In this document: piece by piece, positions 10,517-22,428 of the stretch
Layout: each line of letters opens with the position of its first letter
Position numbering within the stretch: position 1 is the stretch's first letter
Assembly: GCF_004664715.2 (NCBI RefSeq)
Contig: NC_051068.1
Span: forward strand, 48,418,953-48,482,952
Length of the DNA: 64,000 nt
Direction of reading: 5' to 3'
Source: Peromyscus leucopus
Taxonomy: Eukaryota > Chordata > Mammalia > Rodentia > Cricetidae
Made by a program: the position numbers and the translations under genes
The notes under the pieces: generated by a model
Database searches by the model: none
Told to the model about the DNA's origin: nothing
Seen by the model: the letters and a program-made list of their open reading frames with translations, nothing else

Positions 10517-13500
10517 AATGCTCACTTTTAGATAGTTCTCAACTAAAGCTATTAATTGTTTTATGTTTTCATGGAATGAAATCTGGTTTTCCAAGTGACC
10601 ACCCTCATTTATTTCTTAAAGACACGTTGAACACCTATTGTATAGGACACAGAGACAAGTCATGTGAGCTATAGGTACAAATAAGTTATAGTGTCTTTTA
10701 GGATATGATGGTGAAGAGGATGTCATGGGGAGGAGAATGTGGTAGTGGAGAGAACCTGAATACACAATGTCAGAATTGTGTAGTGAGTGTGTATTTCAGA
10801 ATGTTAAAGAGTGGTCTTGGAGTAGCCTTTGGTTTATAATTGAACAAGTTTGCAATATCATAATTATTTATAATTGAACAAGTTGCAGTCACTAAGGAAA
10901 TTACAAAGGGAGGAAATAGAACTGTTAGGAAAACTTCTTCAAATATTTCACATTTTCCCCCTGACTTTGAAAGGTTATTTTTTGTGTCTTTTTGAAAAAT
11001 CTTATGTTCACTTACTTGTATTCAACATTACATTTTATTTTATGTCCTAAATATTTTTGTTACTGTACAACATTTATTTTGTGCTCCATTTTTAAAAATT
11101 CAAACACAACACTACTTATAGTCCTTACAGAATATTTACAACTCTGGTAAAAGTGAAGCAGAGTGCCATGCCTGCGACAACTTTCGCTTAAGCTGCTTCT
11201 TAGATGCTAGTAGGCTTCTTCGGGTTCAAAGCTGTAAACTGAAGTAATATATGAAGAGTAGGAGAGATGGTGAGATGAGAGAGGAGGATCGAGACTGTCT
11301 ACACTGAGTTCCATTTTTTGCTAAGGGATACTTTATTGAAGACAAGCTACTTACATTTTTAGCTGCAGCAACAATGCAACCACACAACTAATACTGTATT
11401 GTAATATGCTACAAATTAGCAACTAAAATTGGCTTTTAAGTATAGTCTCTTATATCTCTGAAGGACAAATTTCTATATTACATGCATAAGATTTTGTTAA
11501 CGTTTAAATATCTAGATACCATTTTTATTAACTTAACAAGTTCTTTATTCTCAAGATCTTCCCCCTCCCCCAGAAAAGTCTTAGCCACCCCTTAACCGGA
11601 ATCTTACAATAAACTAGATCACATCTTTATTTCCTCTGTTTACCTTTCATTCTATTCATCCAGCAGTGTATCATTCTATGGCTAATAATCTGTTCTTTGC
11701 TACTGCTTTGCTCTATTTTAGCCTCTCTCTCTCCCCCTCCCTCCCTCCCTCCCTTACTCTGTCTTCCCAATTCTATGTTTCAGAAGCATAGTTTGCTTTA
11801 TTAAAGGGCACAAGTGAATGCCTGTTAGGGGATTGGATGAGGTATGTAAAAGGGGAGTGGAAATCAAATGCTGCGCTGAGATGGAGAATCTGGGAAAATG
11901 ACTAGGCTTGTCCACCACTCGACTAAACTCCTTTTATAAACTAGACTTTGGGCAAAGAATGTCCACAGATGACAACACTCTATTAGATAGCATCTCCATC
12001 TCTGGCAAAGACAGAAGGAAGTCATTGCTTTTACCATGTATATGAAACAACCCTATAGCCAATAACTATTTTACTAATAGTCACAGAGTATGTAGAGGAT
12101 AAAGATTCAAATTAAAACATCTTGATTCTAGGGGTATTTCATCTTACTTTTTTCTTTTGAAGGTAAAATCTCATGCTTGGCTTAAATAAATGTTTTTATT
12201 AGTTCATCACAACATTTTAGCAATAAGTACTACAAGAGGTAAACTTTTAAAAGTCATGTGTGTGGCTTACTCAAAATATAACATAAATGTGGATTAATTT
12301 TTAGGTGAAGAAGGTAAGCAAAATACAATGTAAAATACTTCAGGTTTTATCCAGATTTTAAAAGTTAAATATAATTATACCAGTTCTGCTTCCCTGCTAT
12401 CCCTCCAACTCCTTATTCTCCCTAATTCATGGCCTCCTTTTATTATTATTGTTCATGTTTATATGAATAAATAAGTACATATAACCAACAGTTTTTGTTT
12501 ACAGTGTGGCTTGGATATTTTAAATTGGCCAAAGCTTTCTACTACAATATGAACATACTCTATTGGAATAGCTAAGATATTGTTTCTCATACATACAGAA
12601 TGATTTATTGATCACACATAGGTCTATTTACTCAAGTTGTATACCATCAATAAAAGTAAGCTTTATTGCCAAAAAAAAGTAGCTGCATAGATAAGATGGT
12701 TAAACAAATTAAGATCACTGAACTTATTGTCATATGTTACCCCTTAAAGGTGGGACACTGAACTAATGTTTAAAAATGACAAAACTGAATGTTTTTGAAG
12801 AAATTCAGTTGTTTTCTTTATGGCCTTTACCAGTGATATTCTAGTTTTAGTGCTGCTTTTGTTGACAATTAGCACATTTAAATGAGTACATCAGCAAAAT
12901 TTTAAGTAGCAATAGTCTGTGGTTGACTGGAGCCCTTTGGAACTGCTGAAGTTAGAAATATTGGATTCAAGGATGTCAAGGTTCTTGGATAATATTCATT
13001 ATAATGCTACCATTGTAAAAAAAACAGCCTATTGGTGTGATATAGGAAAATATCAGGAAACCTCTTTCTTATTAGTTAATCATAATGTGAAAACAAATAT
13101 GGCTGTTTTTTTGAAACTACTGAGCAACCACTTTTGATCAAATTAAAATTGTTTTTCTTATAAATCACTTGTAAATATGTTTTATTTATTTTGAGAAAAT
13201 TGAGTTATACTCAGTTCTTAGGAATTATACCAGGATAAAATAAAGAAGATACTTTTAGATACTCACAAAATAGAAGTATACTTTGATTCATTTTCATGTG
13301 TCTAACACAGACTACTTTTTAGGAACAAATGCTTAAACTAAGCTTACAGCTATTATAATCAATATAACTCATAGCTTATTCCAGAACAAAATAAACTTCT
13401 GCACCTCTCTGCCTTTTAAGCCTATTTCAACATGAACGTGTAATTATGACATTTTATTTGTGTGAGCATAAAATATGGTTTTGTAAAATGTACATTTTAG

Positions 13501-15302
13501 GGTCTCCTGAGCTCATAGAACTGAAGCATGGACAGAACTCTATGAGCATTGCTCAGAGTCCAACATATAAAACACAAGTCTTCTTAAGTCAAGGCTGAAC
13601 TGATTTCTCTGAGCATCAAATGACAGAGTTACATAAAGCAAGCTTGCAGAGTGAATGCAGCACTGGGTACTCAAAAGTGAGGACTTTCTTAATCTGACTT
13701 TTGCTCCCCCTGTTGGGCATCTCTGTCCTTTCAGTATTTTATTTACTTATTCCCAGTTGGAAACCTTCATCACTGAAACTCATTTCCACAGCTGCTTCAT
13801 AAAATGCCTTTCTGAATTGCATGTTTTCTTCTTCCTGGAAATTTTATTGCAGACAATCTCTGGTTTTAATTAGATGTTGTTTCCACTCTTATTTATAATT
13901 TTCCTTTCAAAGGAAGGAATTGTAATTATTGTGTCTATGTGAGAGGACTTCTTCCTCAATTGCAACATTTAGATGTTGAAAAAATCGACATGTTTCTCTG
14001 GAAAGAAATATTTCTTGTGTTATACTTTACTCATTCTTACAGGAGGAAAATATAATTAAACCGATATTGCTATCTTCAAAATAATGTAGATTACAATTTT
14101 CTATCCCCCTTTCATCTCACAGGAGTCCAGGATGAATTGAGTAACATACTTTTAAATTTCAGAAGCTTAAAATGAAAAGATATTCATAAGCAAGAACATT
14201 GTTTAGGAACTAAGCTAAGAAAATAGATCTGAGAATTTTCCCTCTGCTTAGCTGCCAAGGTTCTCGGTGGATGTGTTAGTTAATTACACGAGAGGAAATA
14301 ACTTACGGAAGAATGGTTAATTCTGCTGCACAGTGTTTTGGTGATCGGGCCTCAGGCTTTGGTGCAGTCACTTGTAGCTGATCACTTGAAAGCAGTACCA
14401 TGCAATCAGAAACTGGACAGAAAGAAGAATTGGACTGTAAACTCAAGGTGAACACCCACCAGCAACTGACTCCTTTCATCCTGGCTCCATCTCTTAAGGC
14501 TTCCTCCCCTACTGGAGAAAAAGTGTTCAAATACAGGGGCCTGTTGGAAATGTTTTACATACAAATCATGGACATAGATTTCAAGTACAGGCATTTTTGC
14601 ATGTACTTAATCTAACTGAAATGTTTTCGCTGAATTTGGGAAAATAAAACAAATCAATAAGCACAAGTGCCTGAATATTTAGGCAAACCATTTTAGACAT
14701 TACTTCATTTCTAGAGAGTTTTCTATTTTTGTGATTTTATAGGATATAATATTATTGACACCTTCTGTGATTAGAGAGGATTTGGTACATAAAATCGTAC
14801 TTCAGTTTTAGCAGTTTGATGTTGGGGATTGTTTTCATCTCTTTTGATTTTTTTTTCTATACAACATCTTCCATGATTTTAGAGAAACTTCATTCTTCAC
14901 TGTGTTCATTCCCTCAACCTGCTTTATTTGTCCTCACCATTTGGCTTCTAACATTGTCCCTGAAAGGACTGTTTTATGTCATTTTCTATGTCTTTGCTAA
15001 CAGATTTGGCTGCCTGTGTTTTTCAAACTTGAATACTTGTCATTCAGTTTCATTATTCAAAATTTCAGTATAGCATAACTAATCACAAGAGGGTAACCAT
15101 GTCTCTTATCAATATATGCAACCTGAAGAGGTGCTAAGAAAATCCAAAATACTGTGCTAATGTGGAAATGTCATAGAACTCAGACATGAAGGCTAAAAAC
15201 TAATAATTACTGTTAACATGAAAAACTCCAACCTGATTATTCCATGCTGAGAAGCTGCTAACTCAATTACATGGCCTGCCATGCAACACTATTCATCTAG
15301 AT
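10517..15302. other. Long single-copy AT-rich stretch
   Basis: 4.8 kb without a recognised mobile element. It includes a short CCCT/CT-rich run at about 11721-11755 and an 18-nt perfect direct repeat (10833-10850 and 10867-10884). Frames at 12919, 13655, 14400 and 14816 are 62-85 codons, AT-driven and unsupported. Confidence 0.45.
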
Positions 15303-15494
15303 CAGTGGTTCTCAACCTTCCTAATACTATGAGCCTTTGATACAGTTCCTCATGTTGTGGTGACTCCCAACCATGCAATTATTTTGTTGCTACTTTATAA
15401 CTGTAATTTTGTTACTGTTATGAACCATGGTGTAAATATTTTTAAAGATAAAGGTTTGCTGAAGAGGCTGTGACCCATAGGTTGAGAACCACCG
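15303..15494 (+). mobile_element. URR1-like hAT DNA transposon, internally deleted
   Basis: Inverted ends CAGTGGTTCTCAACC and GGTTGAGAACCACCG. The flanking 8-mers ATCTAGAT (15295-15302) and ATCTATAC (15495-15502) match at 6 of 8 positions. Compared with the copy at 3846-4070 it lacks the internal block around 'cccctgtgaaaggg', which explains the shorter length. Non-coding. Confidence 0.85.
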
Positions 15495-15502
15495 ATCTAT
15501 AC

Positions 15503-16892
15503 TTTAGGATACGCATATTTCTTATTGTTAATTATACTATGGATACCTTCCAAATATCCAATCTCCGTGATGAAAGCACAACAGGTTTAATATAAACACT
15601 TGCTTCCACAGCTGAAAATTAAATCACCCAGGTTGTCTTTGAGTTGAGCACGATCAAGTGTTCATGTGATATACTGAGATGTAATGAAAATTGGCTGTGC
15701 AAATTTTGGAAGGGCTACTTAAAGGGGTGGTTAAGTTGCATAGTCCCTATTTTATGGAGTCAGGAAATAAGGGTACTGACTGAATAAGAATAGCTAGCTT
15801 GTACCATGAAGTGGGAGCTGTTAAGATTAATGAAACTAAGTAAAAGAAGTTGTGTTTCTAGTCACTTGTGGATTTACTAAATCAGGGCAAGACTGTTCTT
15901 GTTACAGAAGAAATAAGTGAAGTGCTTTATTGGGAAGCAATTGCTTATTTTTAGTTTCCGTGACTTACAGTTCACCTTAAAAGATGTCATTTTTTTAAAG
16001 CAGAAAAAAAAAAACGGGACTTTGATGTAATTTTTCTTTAAGATATGCTGCAAAGATAGATCTTGAACTTTTGTGCTGGTTTTATGCATTTATGTTGGGA
16101 TATGGGTTAATACTGTGGGAAATCTGTATGCGGCCTAGTTTTGAAAGACATTCTTTAGGTTTTATAAACAGAATGCTAAAGTGGGACCTTTCCCTTTTTT
16201 TTCCCAGGCTCTTCTCTCATTCCTGGCCTAACTATTTTTGTTTCTCTCTCTCTAGCTTACATGTCTCCAGAGGCCTTAAAGTAATCCCTGATGCCTTTTT
16301 GTTCTTTAAGGACATCTTCCAATCAATTACCAAATGCTATCAGTTTAACCTTCAAAAAACCTATAATTGCTTTCCACACCATTTTTATATTGCTCTATCT
16401 CGGCCCTTTGTGTACCTTGCAGCAGCACTGGTTCTACATGGTAATATGATCTGTCTCCCCAATTCCATGTGCTCAGAATGCTCCATTGCTTTCCAGAAAT
16501 AGAGCATGCAAAGTAGACACAGGAATTTACTGTTTCACATCCATTTTCCATCATTCTTAGTAGTACTGACACTGTTTCCCCATGAGTTGTGTGGTCTAGG
16601 GTAGCCTTTGTGTCCCTCAGTATAGATATTGAAACTTATGAGACATAACTCTGGCCACCCTGTCATCCTCTACCACACACGGGAATGAGAGTAGCCCACT
16701 GAAACTAGTTCTTAAAGCAAACGTAGCCTTGCACGCAGCTTCTTGCTCAATTTCCCTTTACCTTAACTCCCTTTACTATAGTACATTGTGTTTTTCTAAG
16801 ACAAAAATAATAATAATAATTTCTATTACCTTCCTAAAGCTGGCTTTTTAATTTGATTTTGATATTTAGAATTTTAAAAACTTCAGTGGACA
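15503..16892. other. Single-copy sequence with one unsupported 143-codon frame
   Basis: No repeat was recognised apart from a TAA run near 16808. The plus-strand frame 16071-16502 (143 codons) is among the longest frames here outside LINE-1. Its translation is rich in Phe, Ser and Leu, matches no domain I recognise and lacks any visible splice or promoter context, so I treat it as chance. Confidence 0.4.
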
Positions 16893-17106
16893 AGGCTGGG
16901 GAGATGGCTCAGTGATTAAGACCACTTGCTGATCTTGCAGTTGACACAGGATTTCATACTCACATGGAAGCTCTTGCTGTTCCTGATCCTTGCATTTGCA
17001 GTTCCAGGGGCCTGGCACCCTGTTCTGGCCTCCCCTAGCACCAGGCATGGATATCATGCACATATATCACTGTAAACAAAAAAATAAAAGAATAACTCTT
17101 AAAAAA
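16893..17106 (+). repeat. B2/B3-family SINE, plus strand
   Basis: It starts with the tRNA-derived head 'ggctggggagatggctcagt' and the following 'gattaagaccacttgct' block. It continues through the B3-type body ('ccaggggcctggcaccctg') and ends in an A-rich AATAAAAG tail. The head retains sequences resembling pol III A and B boxes. It is diverged, so an old copy. Confidence 0.88.
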
Positions 17107-19089
17107 TTTTAATGTAGAATTTCTGTTCTTTCCTTTACCTAAAAGTCTTTCAGTTTTTAATGTCATTTTATTGGCTTTTTCAAAATTCACATTTGATTTT
17201 ATTACTGTCTTTCTGCTCTGATTTTTTTTTTTGTTTTGTTTTGTTTAGGCTCATTTAGAAGATGTTACTGTAGTCTTCATCTTTGGATTTAATTTTTTTT
17301 ACATTACTGAATGGATTGGTCCTTCTCTCCTTCCATTCTTTCCTTCTTTTTTCGTTTTGCTTCCTTTTTTTCTACTTGCATCTTTTTCTTTCTCTCCTCT
17401 TTTGATCTTTATATTTTTCAAATTATGGCTAATCCAGTCTTACAGATTTTCCTCAAGGCCTGTGATAGAACAGAGGCTTCAAAATGTTCAGCTTCTAATT
17501 CCATCATATACAGTTAGAGACTGTAGAGATGCTAGTTGTTATTTCTAGAGTTTGTATACTCGAAACATAAACTTCTAAATATTGATGTTTTAATACTATA
17601 GCTATATTTGTTCTTGTACAAAAATAGAACTTATAAGAAAGCTACTCATTAAACTCTCTGAGGTTTTTTTCTAGCCTAATAACCTTCCTTTATTTTTTTT
17701 TTTCTTTTTTTGAACCCAGGAAAGAAGTTATTACATTTCAATACAAGAGAGTAATGGATTCAGGTTTATTTTGTAACTTGTTATTTCTTCATTCTGATAT
17801 TTAGCAATTTTTAAGGAAATGCACATGTGTAATTAACTTCTGCAGTATTTACATATGGGTGCTGAACCCAGATCCTCTGCAAAAATGAGCCCTGTACACT
17901 GAATTTTTAAAAATTCCAAATATTACAATCAGATTCATATGCCTTAATATATTTCTTCTTCTTTTCTTTATTATCTGATTTTAAGTGTTCATTTGATTTT
18001 ATCATACCCACTTGACTTTAGATCATTTTTATATCCTAATCTTAGAATCAATTAACCAGTAACTCAACGACATACAATTGCTTTCTTTCTCATTCCTTAT
18101 ACCTCTAGCCCCTTATTGATACAATGATATACCAGGACACATTCACAGTGCCAGAGGTAAGGATGAAGAGTTTCTTAGGCTCATAATCCTATGTGTTTAA
18201 AACATTACAGGGGTGCTTTTGAAGGAAGGAACTAAAATTACTAATAAAGAAGTATAAACGGAAGTAGGTAGATGACTGCAATCTTCTAACAGTGTAATGA
18301 CATGGAATTCAAAGTAGAAGAGGAGGAGATAATGGTTTATGGCCTAGAAGTCCATAGAACAAACAAAAAGCATCGATTGTGCACACATGTCCAACAGTAT
18401 GAGAGACCATTATAGAGGAACGTTGCTAAGGACCATCAGGGACTGCCTGGTTTTGATTAAAGCAAGGTGATTTGGATAATGTTCCTGCAGCAGCTGAGGA
18501 TAAAGACAATTTGCTGATGGCTTAAATTCCAGAAGTCCCAGGAATGGGTATCTAGTTATTCTGTGGAAACATGCCACTAGATTTGACAAAAGATCGATAC
18601 AGAGTTAGAGTCCAGAGGCTGAGAAATGACAGGTACTGCTAAGTTTTTTATTGTGACTGATGTGACCAAGGTTAAAAGCTTAGTACTACTTGAGCATATG
18701 TGTGGCTTTGAAAAGGGAAGAGGAGATTACGACCTCACCAAGGAACATGCAAGTAAGCTGAGACTCCAAGCCAAGAACAAGAAAGCGTCTACTTGATAGA
18801 CTTTAGCTAACATCCTAGCTTCTGCTGCAAGAGACTGTCACATCTCCTTCTTGTAAGGCTGATCTTTCTGAAGGCAGGGACCCTTGTTCCCATTTCTGGG
18901 AGCTTGGTACTGGTCCCTGCAAATGACAGCAGCTGGTGTAATCCCCTGTAGTCCTTTACATGTGAAAATACCACGTGACCCTCTTAGTTCTTCCGGTAGT
19001 GCTCTTCAGGCTCAGGCATCATCTCTCACATATCCCTACCCTCTCCCAGGCAGCTTTCCTATTATTTTCTTAAGAACATGTTATAAGAA
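17107..19089. other. Single-copy sequence with pyrimidine-rich part
   Basis: Nothing definite. 17318-17412 is strongly pyrimidine-rich on the plus strand. 17853-17902 resembles a short reverse-complement piece of a B3 body ('gctgaacccagatcctctgc') but is too short to call firmly. The rest was not recognised. Confidence 0.4.
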
Positions 19090-19325
19090 CTGCAAACATA
19101 GGTCAGTTGGAAGAGTATGTGCTTGAATACACACAGTCCTTGTTTCGGACTCCAGGACTGCATGAATGTAGTATGATTGTGTACGCCTGTCATCACAGCA
19201 CTTGGAAGATGGAAACACAAAGATCAGAAGCTCATCGTTAACTCGGCTACATTGTGAGTTCAAAGTCAGTCTGGGATACTTGAGAACCTGTCTTGGAAAT
19301 GAACAAACACACAGACAAAACAACA
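19090..19325 (+). repeat. B4-family composite SINE (ID followed by B1), plus strand
   Basis: The left third resembles a diverged ID head ('ggtcagttggaagagtatg'). The right part is a B1 body in sense ('tcatcacagcacttggaaga', 'gagttcaaagtcagtctggg', 'gagaacctgtctt') ending in an A/C-rich tail. Order ID then B1 fits the RSINE1/ID_B1 type, as opposed to B1 then ID at 6513. Old and diverged. Confidence 0.75.
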
Positions 19326-20393
19326 AGTCAACACAACATTCCCCTCATAACAAGTCTCTTAAAATGAGAGGAATCATAGCTCTAGTTTCTCTTTGCTCCT
19401 TCTATAAAGAACCTATTTTGGAGGGTGGGTGAAATTTACCTTAATATTGTTATATTTTTGTATTGCTAAAGCCAGGTCCTTTCTATCTGCTTTGTGGATG
19501 CCTCTTATTGAGGAGGAGAATACCTCCTTCCTGTAAGGGACAAAAAGGAACATAGATTACCAACATGTGAAAATGACACCCTGTGGCCTCTTTTGACACA
19601 GAACAAAGAATATGTGAAAATCAACTATATGAAGATGACAAATTGTATTAGATAAAAAGTAAAATTTACTGCACTGTAAAAAATTAAGCAAAGTAATTAA
19701 ACATGTGAAATCAAAGAATTAAAAAGAATATATGTTATGTGTAACAATGGACTCATGTTTGTAAAGATATTTTTATATATCAGTAAGATGAACAGTGAGT
19801 CACTGTAAAGAAAATAAGGAAGAAAGGGAAAGAACATTAAGTCATCAGAACAAGGAAGAATCAAAATGTGTATGTTATAAGTAGGTCTAAGGATGTGTTA
19901 TTCTCAATAAATTGTTCACTTAGAATTAGTTTAATTTAGCATAGGCAGGAAATAATGTTTTCCATTTCTTCAGAGTGCCAGAGACCAAAGGGGTCAGGGG
20001 GAGCAAAGTAAATTAAATAAAAAAGGAGCATTGTAGAGGATGGAGAAAAATAGTCTTTACATATTATTGGTGAAATATATTCTTTTATACTATGTATTTT
20101 TGGTGAAATATATTTGGCCTCACAAATATGGAAGAAAATTTAAATATCATAATATTTTACTAACATCCATTCTGTTATTATTTTCAATTTTTCATTTATA
20201 GACATTTGTTATGGATTTTTACAACACAGTCTGTTTGCACCCACAGTGTTAATGAGGGCCTAAAATCCTATGCTGGACACTACGTATTGTGTGAGAGCTC
20301 CATGGCCCAGTGCCAACTAAAGTAACAAGCTGGAAGCACAAAATGTGGAAGAAATGTAATGGAAGAAATCCATGGAGTGTATTTAATGAGCAA
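19326..20393. other. AT-rich single-copy sequence
   Basis: No element recognised. A 14-nt direct repeat (tggtgaaatatatt) occurs twice around 20069 and 20100. Confidence 0.4.
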
Positions 20394-20640
20394 AGGAATT
20401 TATTTGGGGGTTAACCTACTACCATGGGAGATTTATCATAGGGTCCGGGAAAGCTGAGCTATGTCCCACGCTGATTGGCCTAGTCCAAGATCTCAGCATC
20501 CAATACCTGAGGAAGTGAAGGAGTCCTGTACTTGCATCCCAGGTCTAAAGGGTCTCTAGTGGCCATGCCCCAGGGGCAGGTACTTCAAGGTCATAGGCAG
20601 GTATAGCAGTTGGACATGTTTCTTTGAGACTTGTGGTAAG
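20394..20640 (-). mobile_element. LTR-like fragment, minus strand
   Basis: It begins (plus strand) with 'aatttatttgggggttaac', the complement of a polyadenylation signal followed by an LTR-type end. The downstream blocks 'gggtccgggaaagctga' and 'cccaggtctaaagggtctc' resemble the element at 44491-44812 inside a LINE-1. That shared sequence, with one copy clearly interrupting a LINE-1, shows it is a dispersed repeat. The LTR assignment rests on the signal and size only. Confidence 0.5.
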
Positions 20641-21347
20641 AGCAGCATATCATGGGAGAACACTTGGCACAGAAAAGTCATTAACCTATAGATAGAAAGA
20701 AAAGCAGAAAGGACCCATCTCCCACAATCCCATTCATGAATATTTTGCTAAGGACTTTTCTCTTGAAGCTTTTGGTGGGTGTTTGTGATATTCTTTTATC
20801 TTTCTGCCTCACTCTGGCTAGGTTGAAATTCCTGGGGATCAAGAAATAAGGATCCTTCTGAGTTTCTACTCTGAATATTTAATGCTTTGCCTTTTTGCTT
20901 CTGGTCCTCAGGTTGGTTGTCATATCTCCAGGAAGAAAGAAAAAGAGCAGTGTCAGAGCTGTTGGCATTAGCTGGCAGCAAAGCAGAAACATTCTTAAGG
21001 TCCTCTTGGGAGCCTTCTTCACGGTAGCATTGTCTGGAAATGAGCCCTGTGGCACCCCGGAAGGAGAGCTGCAGAAAAAGAAAGTGAGGCTTTGAATATC
21101 TTCGGAAGATCTTTAATGCACTCCAAAGCTTGATAATATGTTGGCGTTCCATAGAATATCTTTATTTTCTTAGCAAGTGATATGGGTCACAATAGACACT
21201 AGATAGCTAACTGAGAAATCTGACACGGACACTATTTGAATTTTAACAGAGAAAAAACAAACTCTCTACTAAATGTAAATAAAAGCACATTCTGGGCAGA
21301 CATCTTTGTGGCCTGATATTTTCTCAAAGTTATGCTAGAGAATATGT
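20641..21347. other. Single-copy sequence with one unsupported 118-codon frame
   Basis: A minus-strand frame at 20796-21152 (118 codons) starts with Met and has a less skewed composition than its neighbours, but I recognise no family and see no splice or promoter context. A 66-codon frame lies opposite it. Probably chance. Confidence 0.35.
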
Positions 21348-21540
21348 CTGGGGCTTCCTGCCAACTCTTTGTGATCCTCCTGCCTCAGTGCTGAGATTAC
21401 AAGCACGAGCCACCACACATGATTTCCAACCCTTTATTTTTTAAGGATTTTATTATTTTATTTATTCTTCAGTGCTTGGGATTACATTCATGAACCTATC
21501 CATGCTGGACAAGTGCTCCACGAGTAAGCTACTACTGATT
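21348..21540 (-). repeat. ID/B1 composite SINE, minus strand
   Basis: The plus strand shows reverse-complement B1 ('gatcctcctgcctcagtgct', 'gagattacaagcacgagcc'), a T-rich linker, then reverse-complement ID ('cagtgcttgggattacattc', 'ggacaagtgctccacgagta'). The sense order is ID then B1, as at 19090. Confidence 0.75.
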
Positions 21541-22030
21541 TAAATATCACCACTAAACGGCATTCATAAAATTACAACACTACCTGCTAAAATATGTCTG
21601 TAAAATATTTTTCTATTAAACATTTGTGGTTTTGAGGGGTCTGTTGTATTCCACTTACTATTAATATTATTTGAGCAATTCTTATAGTGTTTTCTTTTCA
21701 AAACTCTATATGATGAAGAAAGACATGATGACATGTAGATACTCCTTTGTGTACAAGAGACAGATCTTTGGACCTGGGGAATACATGTGTGCTCTGGAAC
21801 AGAGAGATTCATCTGACTTCTGGCAATATCTTTATTTTAATGCCTTGGAAATCTGGTATTATTATACATTTGGGAGGTAATGAAGGATAACCATTGAATT
21901 TTTTTGAAGAAAATATTTAAGAGAATTCTCAATGTTTAATTTTTATTTGTACTAAGCAAGTAAAAAAAGCCCCAATTCAAAAAATAATGCATTCTTTAAA
22001 TAGTGCCAATCATGGAAATGCATACATTTC
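21541..22030. other. AT-rich single-copy sequence
   Basis: Nothing recognised. Frames of 69-82 codons on opposite strands overlap each other. Confidence 0.4.
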
Positions 22031-22428
22031 TGTCTTAGTTAGGGTTACTATTGCTGTGATGAAATACCATGACCAAAAACAAATTGGGGAGGAAAGGGTT
22101 TATTTGGCTTAAGTTTTCCCATCATAGTCCATCACTGAAGGAAGTCTGAAGAAGAACTCAAACAGGACAGGAACCTGGAGGCAGAACTTCATGGCCAGGC
22201 CGTGGAAGGTTGCTGCTTACTGGCTTGCTCACCCTGCATTTTTATAATACCTAGGACCACCACCTCAGGGGTGGACCTATCCACAATGGACTAGGCCCTT
22301 CCACATCAATAACTAATTCAGGAAATGCCCTATAGTTGAATATTCTAAAGGAATTTTTTCAATTGAGGTTCCTTGCTTTTAGATGACTCTGGCCACTGTC
22401 AAGCTGCAATAAAACCAGCCAGAGCAGT
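22031..22428 (-). mobile_element. Rodent LTR-type repeat, minus strand
   Basis: It starts 'tgtcttagttagggttacta' and includes 'gaggaaagggtttatttggc' (complement of an aataaa signal followed by about 60 nt to the LTR end) and a right end near 'ataaaaccagccagagca'. I know this as a very common rodent dispersed repeat. The position of the polyadenylation signal near one end, on the minus strand, fits an LTR. I cannot assign the exact family and could not define a target-site duplication. Confidence 0.7.

Noticed and set aside
16071..16502. 143-codon plus-strand frame as a possible gene
   Set aside because: No recognisable domain, AT-driven Phe/Ser/Leu composition and no promoter, splice or polyadenylation context.
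20796..21152. 118-codon minus-strand frame as a possible gene or pseudogene
   Set aside because: No family recognised and a competing frame on the other strand. Kept only as a note.
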